The position numbers were made by a program, and so were the translations under genes. Source: Caldimicrobium sp. (GTDB taxonomy: Bacteria; Desulfobacterota; Thermodesulfobacteria; Thermodesulfobacteriales; Thermodesulfobacteriaceae). Taken from it: DNA of 49,715 nt. Location: NCBI GenBank assembly GCA_025060015.1, contig JANXDB010000067.1, positions 1 through 49,715 on the forward strand, in the 5' to 3' direction. The notes under the pieces are model-generated. The model was not told the origin of the DNA. It did no database searches and worked only from the letters and a program-made list of their open reading frames with translations. Positions 1 to 7,077 of the stretch are shown here, one piece after another (positions within the stretch are counted from its first letter, which is position 1; every line of letters begins with the position of its first letter).

Positions 1-150
1 GATTTGTTCTTCAGGGACCAGAGAGAGCTGAGAGAGATCTAAGTGGGGAAGGAGGTCCTTTGGGAGAAACTCTTGAAGGAAGGCCTTAAGATTTTCAGGG
101 TCTTTGAGGATTGCCTTGGCATAGAGATCATAGGCCTTAAGTTCAGCCAT
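1..150 (-). CDS. Rpn/YhgA-family nuclease (putative transposase-like), N-terminal part only
   Basis: Reading from the ATG at 150 toward the window edge gives 50 codons with no stop, so this is the 5' part of a gene that continues past base 1. The peptide begins MAELKAYDLYAKAILKDPEN and continues with FLQEFLPKDLLPHLDLSQL. The pattern of a conserved aromatic/charged start, then 'DPE..KAFLQEFLP' and 'LDLSQLSL', is the usual N-terminus of Rpn (recombination-promoting nuclease, PD-(D/E)XK superfamily, formerly Transposase_31) proteins. The catalytic residues would lie beyond the edge, so activity cannot be judged. No strong Shine-Dalgarno sequence is seen upstream. The identification is by recall of the family pattern, from a short piece. 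Confidence 0.6.
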   Translation of the reverse strand, partial: MAELKAYDLYAKAILKDPENLKAFLQEFLPKDLLPHLDLSQLSLVPEEQI

Positions 151-602
151 AAAGAGAATATAGAGGAAATCTGTTGAGAAGACAAGAGATAAAGAGTAGA
201 AAAAGGGGAGGTGGTGAAGGGTGTATAAAAGGGGATTCCCTATCAAAGATAGGCTCATCGATTGGGGACCAGTTGAAAGAATCCTTATACTTTGAGAGCC
301 CAAGAGAGACTTAAGAGCAAGAGTTTTGAGTTGATAAGTGGAAAGTTGGTAGATGGAAGATGTGTTAACTCATTGGGAGGAGTTAAAGTTAAGGAGTAGA
401 GGTTAGTAGGTAAGAGAGCTTATCAAGAGGTGACTTATAAAGAGGTGAGAAAAAATAGTATGGATTAGTGGAGCTAAAAAGATTTATATTGAGATTAAGA
501 TGATTTTTGGAAGATTTATAGAGGATAAAAGAAGGCGTATTTCTATAAAGGGATTATATTAGTGAATTTTTATTTTAACAGACACGTTTTTACGCATTTA
601 AC
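151..602. other. Gene-free stretch, strongly purine-rich on the + strand; possible decayed transposase near 485-560
   Basis: No frame stays open for a convincing gene on either strand and no tRNA-like or terminator structure is visible. The + strand is unusually rich in A and G. The only coding echo is a + frame around 482-559 that includes FGRFIEDKRRR (506-538); this resembles TGRFIEREKRRRR in the transposase remnant at the right end of the window. A 9-bp direct repeat (AAGAGGTGA at 425 and 440) is probably chance. Confidence 0.5.
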
Positions 603-630
603 TTGACTTTAAACACTCTTTGTATATATA
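603..630 (+). promoter_or_regulatory. Candidate sigma70 promoter for the adh-acd-etfBA cluster
   Basis: TTGACT at 603-608, a 16-nt spacer, and TATATA at 625-630. The predicted transcript start is near 637, leaving a leader of about 50 nt before the ATG at 686. The box position also argues against the ATG at 620, which lies inside this promoter. Confidence 0.6.
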
Positions 631-685
631 TAGCAAAAATGATTACTTTTTGCTGTATAAGGGAATTCTCTATAACAGGGTCGGC

Positions 686-1708
686 ATGAAAGCCTGGGCC
701 ATTCAAAAAACAGGTAGGATTGGAGAAGATACACTGAAGTTTACGGAGTTTAAAGAGCCAGATATATCTCCAGGGGAGATACTTCTTAGAGTCAAAGCCT
801 GTGGGGTATGTCATACGGAGCTTGATGAGATTGAAGGTAGACTTAAGCCCTCTTTTTTACCCATAATACCTGGCCATCAAATCGTGGGAGAGGTCGTTGA
901 GGTTGGACCTGGGGTTAGTAAGTTTGAGGTTGGTGATCTTGCAGGAGTGGGTTGGATTTTCTGGGCCTGTGGAAACTGTGAATTTTGTATTAGTGATCTT
1001 GAAAATCTCTGTCCAAACTTCAAAGGAACAGGGCTTGATGCCCACGGAGGCTATGCTGAATATTTCAAAATAGAAGAAGACTTTGCCTTTAGACTTCCAT
1101 GCTCCATAGCTCCGGAAGAGATAGCTCCTCTATTCTGTGCTGGAAGCATCGGATATAGAGCTCTCAGATTGGCATCAATTAGAGATGGCCATATCCTTGG
1201 TCTTATTGGTTTTGGCGCCTCAAATCACCTGGTGTTAAAAATGGCAAAGAGGCTTTATCCCTCGTCTCCGATTTTTGTCTTCACGAGAAATCCTAAGGAA
1301 AGAGAACTAGCCTTATCACTTGGAGCGGACTACGCAGGTGATCTTCATAACCCACCACCAGATCCTCCTTATGCAATTATTGATACCACCCCTGTTTGGA
1401 AGCCAGCTTTTTACTTTTTGAGATTTTTGAGACCTGGTGGTAGGCTCATCATCAATGCCATAAGAAAGGAGGAAATAGATAAGGATTTTTTGCTTGAGAT
1501 CTCCTATGAGAGAGATCTCTGGCTTGAAAGGGAGGTTAAGACAGTTGCTAACATAACAAGAAGGGATATTCAGGAATTTTTGGATTTTGCCATAAATACT
1601 TCACTAAAACCAGAGATAGAGGTATATAGTTTTGATGAGGCAAGGCTTGCTCTTATAGATATAAAAAATCGAAAAATCAGAGGTGCTAAAGTTTTAAAAA
1701 TGGAATAG
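686..1708 (+). CDS. Zinc-dependent alcohol dehydrogenase, AdhA-like (MDR superfamily)
   Basis: Predicted 340-aa cytoplasmic medium-chain dehydrogenase that interconverts an alcohol and an aldehyde with NAD(P)(H). Visible motifs are KACGVCHTELD (catalytic zinc Cys42), PGHQIVG (His64, with Gln in place of the common Glu), and the structural-zinc set CGNCEFC plus a fourth Cys (Cys95, 98, 101, 109). A third catalytic-zinc Cys candidate lies in PLFCAGSIGYRAL. A Rossmann fold starts near ILGLIGFGASNH. The in-frame ATG at 620 would add 22 unrelated residues and lies within the promoter, so the ATG at 686 is preferred; a weak AGGG precedes it at 677. It leads a same-strand cluster with an acyl-CoA dehydrogenase and etfBA. 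Substrate is unknown. Confidence 0.88.
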   Translation: MKAWAIQKTGRIGEDTLKFTEFKEPDISPGEILLRVKACGVCHTELDEIEGRLKPSFLPIIPGHQIVGEVVEVGPGVSKFEVGDLAGVGWIFWACGNCEFCISDLENLCPNFKGTGLDAHGGYAEYFKIEEDFAFRLPCSIAPEEIAPLFCAGSIGYRALRLASIRDGHILGLIGFGASNHLVLKMAKRLYPSSPIFVFTRNPKERELALSLGADYAGDLHNPPPDPPYAIIDTTPVWKPAFYFLRFLRPGGRLIINAIRKEEIDKDFLLEISYERDLWLEREVKTVANITRRDIQEFLDFAINTSLKPEIEVYSFDEARLALIDIKNRKIRGAKVLKME

Positions 1709-1742
1709 AATTATAGGGATTATCTTACCCAGGGGTGCCCAT

Positions 1743-2894
1743 ATGATGGATTATTTCTTCACAGAAGAACAAAGGATCCTCATAGATCTTGTGAAAAGAA
1801 TAGGGGAGGAATACATAAGGCCCAAAGCTCTCTTTTGGGATGAAAGGGAAATTTATGATCCCCTTCCCATAAAGGCCCTTGCGGATGCAGATCTCTTTGG
1901 AATCATCGTTCCCAAGGAGTATGGAGGCTTAGGGATGGGAGTAATGGAGATGTGCTTAGCAGTGGAGTGGCTATCCTATTTTTGTGCAGGAGTTTCAACT
2001 ACCTATGCTGCCTCCTTTCTAGGAGCTTATCCTATAATACTCTTTGGTAGTGAGGAACAGAAGAGTAGGTATTTACCAAAGATAGCCAAGGGTGATAGCC
2101 TTTGTGCCTTTGCCCTAACAGAACCTCAGGCAGGAAGCGATGCCTTTGCCATAAAAACCACTGCCAAAAGAGAAGGAGATCACTATGTTTTAAACGGAGT
2201 GAAACAGTGGATAACTAATGGTGGACTTGCTGATATTAATGTTGTCATAGCCATTACAGACCCGAGTAAAGGTTCAAGGGGTGCCAGTGCTTTTATCATA
2301 GAAAAGGGTGATTTGGGGTTTACCGTGGGAAAAAAGGAGAAAAAGCTTGGTTTAAAGGCTTCAGTAACCACCGATTTGATCCTCAACAACTGTAAAATTC
2401 CCCGTGAAAGGCTTATTAGTAGAGAGGGAATGGGTTTTGTTGTGGCCTTGAAAACTCTTGATTATGCTAGATGTGGTGCAGGGGCTCAGGCCTTGGGGAT
2501 TGCCCAAGCTGCCATGGAGGTCAGTCTCAATCATGCCAAGAGAAGAATTCAGTTTGGTCAACCTGTATACAATTTTCAGGCTGTAAGCCATACCTTTGCA
2601 GAGATGGCTATGAAACTCGAATCATCAAGGGCGCTAGTCTATAGCGTAGCAAGGTATATTGACAGTGGTGCCAAAGATTTTTCAGGCGCATCAGCTATGG
2701 CCAAATGCTTTGCTACAGATCAAGCCATGTGGATAACAGAGAGGGCTATTCAAATGATGGGTGGCTATGGATATATGCGCGATTATCTGCCTCAAAAACT
2801 CCTTCGCGATGCCAAGTGTTTACAGATATACGAGGGCACAAATGAGATTCAGAGAAATGTCATAGCAAGAGAATTGGCAAAAGTCTATAAATAG
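1743..2894 (+). CDS. Acyl-CoA dehydrogenase
   Basis: 383-aa FAD flavoprotein introducing (or, run in reverse, reducing) an alpha,beta double bond in an acyl-CoA thioester, with electrons exchanged through ETF. The family features are in order: an alpha-helical N-domain, the flavin-contact segment FALTEPQAGSDA, the KQWITNG strand, and the C-terminal YEGTNEIQRNVIAREL, whose first Glu (about residue 364) is the usual catalytic base. Length matches short-chain/branched-chain enzymes. AGGGG at 1731-1735 serves the start; ATG at 1743 and 1746 are both possible. etfB begins 15 nt after the stop, so this enzyme and the ETF are very probably partners. Chain-length preference cannot be read from the sequence. 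Confidence 0.93.
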   Translation: MMDYFFTEEQRILIDLVKRIGEEYIRPKALFWDEREIYDPLPIKALADADLFGIIVPKEYGGLGMGVMEMCLAVEWLSYFCAGVSTTYAASFLGAYPIILFGSEEQKSRYLPKIAKGDSLCAFALTEPQAGSDAFAIKTTAKREGDHYVLNGVKQWITNGGLADINVVIAITDPSKGSRGASAFIIEKGDLGFTVGKKEKKLGLKASVTTDLILNNCKIPRERLISREGMGFVVALKTLDYARCGAGAQALGIAQAAMEVSLNHAKRRIQFGQPVYNFQAVSHTFAEMAMKLESSRALVYSVARYIDSGAKDFSGASAMAKCFATDQAMWITERAIQMMGGYGYMRDYLPQKLLRDAKCLQIYEGTNEIQRNVIARELAKVYK

Positions 2895-2909
2895 GATGGG
2901 GAGAAAGAG

Positions 2910-3719
2910 ATGGAAAGAATCATAGTCTGTATCAAGGGTGTTCCTAGGCCAGGGACTGTTAAGGTTGATCCAGAAACTCACACTCTTAAAAGGGAGTCTG
3001 CAGAGCTGATTCTCAATCCACCAGATAGGGCAGCCCTTGAGATGGCAATGAGACTCAGAGAAAGATATGGAGTTGAGGTTGTGGTGATGTCAATGGGGCC
3101 ACCAAATGTAGCACCACTTCTAAAAGAGGCCTTTGCCCTTGGAGCTGATGAGTTAATACTTTTATCAGATAGAGCCTTTGCTGGTGCTGACACCTTGGCA
3201 ACAAGCAGGGTCCTTGCTCAGGCTATAAGAGGGCTTACTCCCTTTAGCCTGGTAATCATGGGTTTAAAATCTGTTGATGGTGAAACAGCCCAGGTGCCAC
3301 CCGAAACCGCAGCTATTCTCAATTTGCCTTCGGTGATAAATGTTATAGATATTAGCTACTCTAATAACAGGTTCTATCTGACGAGAGAGACCAACTACGG
3401 AGAAGAGGAATTAGAGGTTGAGCCACCTTTGATTATAAGCATGAACCCTAAGCTTGAGTATTTCAGACCACCTTCTCTGAAAAGACTTCTTCAGGCAAGG
3501 GATTTATCCTTTAAATCAATGACTGCCCAAGATCTCAACCTGGCTGAGGACCTTCTTGGTCTTAAGGGTTCACCAACTCAAGTAGCTGGAGTCTTCGAAA
3601 AGGTCTTTTCTCAGAGGGGAGAAGTTTGGAAAGGAGAACCAGAGGAGTTAGCAGATAAACTTATTAACCTATTAAGGGAAAAAGGGCTACTTCAAAAATT
3701 AGCACTAATAAACAGGTGA
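2910..3719 (+). CDS. etfB: Electron transfer flavoprotein beta subunit
   Basis: 269-aa beta subunit of the ETF heterodimer, which carries electrons between acyl-CoA dehydrogenases and the respiratory or redox pool. The N-terminus MERIIVCIKGVPRPGTVKVD and the nucleotide-loop signature VDGETAQVPPETAAILNLP are diagnostic. About 20 residues longer than the common length through a C-terminal helical tail. It lies 15 nt after the acyl-CoA dehydrogenase and 10 nt before etfA. Whether this ETF is the bifurcating type cannot be decided by eye. Confidence 0.95.
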   Translation: MERIIVCIKGVPRPGTVKVDPETHTLKRESAELILNPPDRAALEMAMRLRERYGVEVVVMSMGPPNVAPLLKEAFALGADELILLSDRAFAGADTLATSRVLAQAIRGLTPFSLVIMGLKSVDGETAQVPPETAAILNLPSVINVIDISYSNNRFYLTRETNYGEEELEVEPPLIISMNPKLEYFRPPSLKRLLQARDLSFKSMTAQDLNLAEDLLGLKGSPTQVAGVFEKVFSQRGEVWKGEPEELADKLINLLREKGLLQKLALINR

Positions 3720-3729
3720 GGTCTGATCT

Positions 3730-4704
3730 ATGCATAATCTCATAATAGCCTTCGGAGAGGTTTACCAAAACAAGATCAATCCTGCAAGTTTAGAAATTTT
3801 GACTCCACTTTGGGAGATCTCCCGAGCCCTTCAAAAAGGACTATCTCTCTTGATTTTAACCGATAATTTTAGCAAATTAGATGAAGATATAGACCTAAAA
3901 AAGGCTCTTTGTGATGAGATTTTAGTTGTTGAAAATAGGGAATTGGCTGAATTCAAGGACGACTTGTATAGCAAAGTAATCAGCTCAGTGATTACCCATT
4001 TAAATCCCTATGGAGTGTTTTTTCCTGCCACATTACAGGGTATGGCCCTTGCTCCCAGAGTGGCGGGTGAATTGGGAGTTGGACTTTGTGCTCATGTAAA
4101 TGCCCTGGAACTGGAAGATGACAAACTCATAATGATTAGACCAACCTATGGAGACAATATAATGGCAAAGCTTTTCTCAAAATCCTTTCCTATTATGGCA
4201 ACTCTATCCTTGGGTGCTTTTAGTATTAGAGAAAAGGGTGAGAAACCTATTATCAAGAAGTTTGATTTACCTGAGGATTTTGATTGGAGTAGCAAAATCA
4301 GGGTCAAAAAATTAAAAGCCACAAAGAAAGAAATGAATAGATTAAGTGTGGCCAAGGTTGTGGTTGCAGGAGGTTTGGGGCTGAAGAGTAGAGAAAACTT
4401 TCAAAAGCTCTTTGACCTAGCAGAAGCCTTAGGAGGGGAGGTTGGAGCTACAAGACCTGTTTGTCATGCAGGTTGGGTGGAAGAGGATAGAATGATCGGA
4501 GTTAGCGGGGTTTCAGTGAAGCCCAAGCTTTATCTTGGTTTTGGGATCTCTGGGGCGATTCAGCATACTGTTGGGATGGAGAATTCAGAATTCATTATCG
4601 CTATTAACACCGATGAAGGAGCACCCTTAATAAAGATGGCCCATATTTCCCTTATTGGTGATGCTGAAAAAATACTTGATTATCTCTTAAAAAGGTTGAA
4701 ATAG
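3730..4704 (+). CDS. etfA: Electron transfer flavoprotein alpha subunit
   Basis: 324-aa partner of EtfB. The N-terminal half is the ETF fold with GVFFPATLQGMALAPRVAGE. The C-terminal half is the FAD-binding domain, with KPKLYLGFGISGAIQHTVGM and IIAINTDEGAPLIKMA, both standard for ETF-alpha. Last gene of the adh-acd-etfBA cluster. Its stop codon directly abuts the stop of the opposite-strand Mut7-C gene, with no room for a terminator between them. Confidence 0.96.
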   Translation: MHNLIIAFGEVYQNKINPASLEILTPLWEISRALQKGLSLLILTDNFSKLDEDIDLKKALCDEILVVENRELAEFKDDLYSKVISSVITHLNPYGVFFPATLQGMALAPRVAGELGVGLCAHVNALELEDDKLIMIRPTYGDNIMAKLFSKSFPIMATLSLGAFSIREKGEKPIIKKFDLPEDFDWSSKIRVKKLKATKKEMNRLSVAKVVVAGGLGLKSRENFQKLFDLAEALGGEVGATRPVCHAGWVEEDRMIGVSGVSVKPKLYLGFGISGAIQHTVGMENSEFIIAINTDEGAPLIKMAHISLIGDAEKILDYLLKRLK

Positions 4705-5178
4705 CTAAGTCTTTATCAATTTCCTAAATTTTCGTTTAATTCTCTTTATATGGTCTCCCTCCCAGTAGAGTTTATCACACCTTGGGCAGTAATTAAAATC
4801 TCGGTATCGTTTCCAGACCTTTGGAGGGATACGATCATGAAACTCCTCTTTTTTCGCAGGCAGAAGCCTCTCGCCACAGATAGTGCATATGTCAAGAGAT
4901 AACTCAGCTTTTAGCCCTAACTTATGAATAAGGAAGAATAGTTGGGCGCTGAGAGACTCTCTGGGAAGAAGTAAGTAGCGTAGACCAGCCTTTTCTAAGA
5001 GCTCAGCTGTTACCAAACTGGTAATCAGAAAAATTTTATCCTTATAAGTGATGATCTTGTCTGGGGTAATCTTACCCTTTTCCAAGATCGCCTCGTAGCC
5101 CAAAAAGCGAAGCCATTTAGCTAATCCCGAAAGAGAGGCCTCTAAGTAAAAGCTGAGATGCCTTTTTTTCTTGGACAT
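4705..5178 (-). CDS. Mut7-C RNase domain protein, likely catalytically degenerate
   Basis: 157-aa small protein with the Mut7-C layout: an N-terminal PIN-like half (SLSGLAKWLRFLGYEA) and a C-terminal zinc ribbon with two Cys pairs, Cys98/Cys101 (CTICGERLLP) and Cys131/Cys134 (CPRCDKLYWEGDHIKRI). The 'CP.C.K.YW.G.H' ending is a strong family mark. Family members usually carry an Asp in the first strand and an 'LTRD' segment. Here these read FYLEASL and LITSLVTAEL, so the acidic nuclease residues look replaced. Function of the family is a predicted RNase; this copy may only bind RNA. It faces etfA tail to tail. Confidence 0.82.
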   Translation of the reverse strand: MSKKKRHLSFYLEASLSGLAKWLRFLGYEAILEKGKITPDKIITYKDKIFLITSLVTAELLEKAGLRYLLLPRESLSAQLFFLIHKLGLKAELSLDICTICGERLLPAKKEEFHDRIPPKVWKRYRDFNYCPRCDKLYWEGDHIKRIKRKFRKLIKT

Positions 5179-5202
5179 AGTTGTATCTTAAATTTATCAT
5201 AT

Positions 5203-5229
5203 ATTATAGATATGGGATACTATTTTCAA
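5203..5229 (-). promoter_or_regulatory. Weak promoter candidate for the Mut7-C gene
   Basis: On the minus strand, TTGAAA (5229-5224), a short 15-nt spacer and TATAAT (5208-5203), about 30 nt upstream of the ATG at 5178. The -10 box is perfect but the spacer is shorter than normal. Confidence 0.35.
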
Positions 5230-5640
5230 TCTTTAAGGTGAACATTGAACTCATTTAATAGGCTTTCACTAAAAGGGATAATGCCTTAGCTATATGTGAT
5301 GAGGTTGCTTGCGGATTTACCGGGGACAAAAGATTGCAAAAAGATTATGTATTTCTCCTGATTTAGCACCGGTAAGTGAGTGAACAACCTGGGAATAGTT
5401 AGAAGAAAAGGAGGGATGTGGTGAGGAGGTCACCAGGCAGATCAAGCTTAATAGAGAGATATGATTTAAGTGAGATTTATAGCCGGGAATTTAGAGGGGC
5501 TGAAAATGGTTTCTAAGAAGCTTTGGCATAGTGCATTGGAGGTTTTGTAAGAGTTGAAAAGGAGATGGAGTCCTTTATAGCTATTAATTGTTAATCAAGA
5601 AAAAATAAGTTTAATTAAGTAAAAAAATCAAAATTAATAC
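5230..5640. other. Gene-free stretch with short open pieces, possibly a decayed gene
   Basis: No intact gene. Two + strand pieces look coding-like: 5262-5366 (contains RDNALAICDEVACGFTGDKR) and 5418-5516 (GTG start, 32 codons, with AAAGGAGG just upstream, reading RRSPGRSSLIERYDLSEIY). A third, stop-interrupted piece follows up to about 5591 in the same frame as the second. I do not recognise a family. These may be remnants of one gene broken by mutations, or chance. Confidence 0.4.
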
Positions 5641-5648
5641 AAAATATC

Positions 5649-5660
5649 TCCCTTAAGGGA
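5649..5660. promoter_or_regulatory. Perfect 12-bp palindrome upstream of the dsr promoter (candidate operator)
   Basis: TCCCTTAAGGGA, centred about 20 nt upstream of the dsr -35 box. It is flanked by AAATAT (5642-5647) and ATATTT (5663-5668), which extend the symmetry with a 1-nt offset. Position and symmetry suit a dimeric activator or repressor site. It does not match the HcpR or Rex motifs I know. Confidence 0.5.
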
Positions 5661-5672
5661 AAATATTTAGGC

Positions 5673-5700
5673 TTGACAAATGAAAAGTGAGTTATATACT
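5673..5700 (+). promoter_or_regulatory. Strong sigma70-type promoter of the dsr operon
   Basis: TTGACA (5673-5678), 16-nt spacer, TATACT (5695-5700); among the best promoter matches in the window. Transcription should start near 5707, giving a leader of about 36 nt. This excludes the in-frame ATG at 5680 as the dsrA start. Confidence 0.8.
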
Positions 5701-5742
5701 AAAAGTTTACAAAAATTTACAAAAAAATGTGGGGAGGTTGCT

Positions 5743-7041
5743 ATGGGAGAGGTTAAAAAACATGAGACACCGTTGATGGATGATTTAAAGTCTGGCCCCT
5801 GGCCGAGTTTTGTTGATGACATTTATAATTACGCTGAGAAGAAGAAAAAACAAGCTTGTTTTGACATTATGGGCCAGATGGAGCTTTCTTACAAAAACAG
5901 AGAGACCCATTGGAAGCATGGTGGAATAGTTGGTGTCTTTGGATATGGTGGTGGGGTAATTGGAAGGTATTCAGATCAGCAGGAGATGTTTCCCTCTATA
6001 TGGGCCTTTCATACAGTCCGTGTAAATCAGCCCGCTGCTAAATGGTATCATAGTTCAGCTCTCAGGAAGCTCTGTGACATGTGGGATCATAGAGGAAGTG
6101 GAATTGTTAACTTTCATGGATCCACAGGAGATATAATTCTTCTTGGAACTGTTACAGAGCAGTTAGAGTACATCTTTTATGATCTTGGTCATCAATTGAA
6201 GATGGACCTTGGTGGATCTGGTTCTAACCTGAGAACTCCTGAGTGCTGTATGGGTATGTCAAGATGTGAGTGGTCCTGTATTGATACCCAGGATATAATT
6301 TATGAGCTCACCATGGCTTTCCAAGATGAGCTTCATCGTCCTGCATTTCCATACAAATTCAAAATCAAAGTCTCTGGTTGTCCAAACGACTGTGTGGCTG
6401 CTATTGCGCGTTCTGATTTTTCTGTCATTGGTACCTGGAGAGACAAAATCAAAATAGACCAAGATGCTGTAAGGGCCTACGTGGGCGGTGAGCTTAAACC
6501 CAATGCCGGTGCTCATAGTGATAGAGATTGGGGTCCCTTTGACATAAAAAAGGAAGTCATAGATCTTTGCCCCACTAAATGTATGTTTTGGGATGAAGGA
6601 CAGAAGAAGTTGTATATAAATGATGCCGAGTGTAACAGATGTATGCACTGTATAAATGTTATGCCAGAAGCTCTTTGGCCTGGAGATGACAGAGGTGCCG
6701 TAATTCTAATGGGAGCTAAAGCTCCAATCTTAGACGGTGCTCAGCTTTCAACAGTCATCATTCCATTTATGAAACTTGAACCACCATATGATAATCTGAA
6801 GAACCTTCTTTATAAAGTTTGGGACTACTGGATGGAACACGGAAAGAACCGTGAAAGACTTGGTGAAACTATCCAGAGGATTGGCTTGAATAGGTTTATC
6901 GTGGATGTATTGGGGCTAAAACCTCTACCTCAGCATGTGAAGGAGCCTCGTTCCAATCCCTACATCTTCTGGAAAGAGGAAGAGGTAGAGGGTGGATGGA
7001 CAAGGGATGTTGCTGAATTTAGAAAACGTCACCCTGCCTAA
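5743..7041 (+). CDS. dsrA: Dissimilatory sulfite reductase alpha subunit
   Basis: 432-aa alpha subunit of the cytoplasmic A2B2 enzyme that reduces sulfite, using sirohaem and [4Fe-4S] clusters and delivering sulfur to DsrC. The sirohaem-cluster motifs are ECCMGMSRCEWSC (Cys169-x5-Cys175) and SGCPNDCVAAIARSD, followed by IGTWRDKI. The inserted ferredoxin domain carries CPTKC and then CNRCMHCINVMPEA. Length fits the family. GGGGAGG at 5731 sets the ATG at 5743; the upstream ATG at 5680 lies in the promoter. dsrB follows after 36 nt. It is the reductive-type arrangement with dsrD; no dsrC, aprAB or dsrMKJOP is in the window. Confidence 0.98.
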   Translation: MGEVKKHETPLMDDLKSGPWPSFVDDIYNYAEKKKKQACFDIMGQMELSYKNRETHWKHGGIVGVFGYGGGVIGRYSDQQEMFPSIWAFHTVRVNQPAAKWYHSSALRKLCDMWDHRGSGIVNFHGSTGDIILLGTVTEQLEYIFYDLGHQLKMDLGGSGSNLRTPECCMGMSRCEWSCIDTQDIIYELTMAFQDELHRPAFPYKFKIKVSGCPNDCVAAIARSDFSVIGTWRDKIKIDQDAVRAYVGGELKPNAGAHSDRDWGPFDIKKEVIDLCPTKCMFWDEGQKKLYINDAECNRCMHCINVMPEALWPGDDRGAVILMGAKAPILDGAQLSTVIIPFMKLEPPYDNLKNLLYKVWDYWMEHGKNRERLGETIQRIGLNRFIVDVLGLKPLPQHVKEPRSNPYIFWKEEEVEGGWTRDVAEFRKRHPA

Positions 7042-7077
7042 TTTTAGAATAAAAATTTTATGATAAAGGAGGAAACC

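Noticed and set aside
425-448. Direct repeat AAGAGGTGA twice
   Set aside because: Two short copies in a purine-rich stretch; expected by chance and not a CRISPR or tandem array. No CRISPR-like repeats were seen elsewhere in the window.
620-685. Extended start of the alcohol dehydrogenase at ATG 620
   Set aside because: The 22 extra residues do not resemble the family and the codons lie inside the TTGACT-N16-TATATA promoter.
5680-5742. Extended start of dsrA at ATG 5680
   Set aside because: The ATG sits between the -35 and -10 boxes; GGGGAGG before the ATG at 5743 is the proper ribosome site.
6259-6648. 129-aa open frame antisense to dsrA
   Set aside because: It is a shadow of the highly conserved dsrA coding region; its protein has no recognisable features and no ribosome site.
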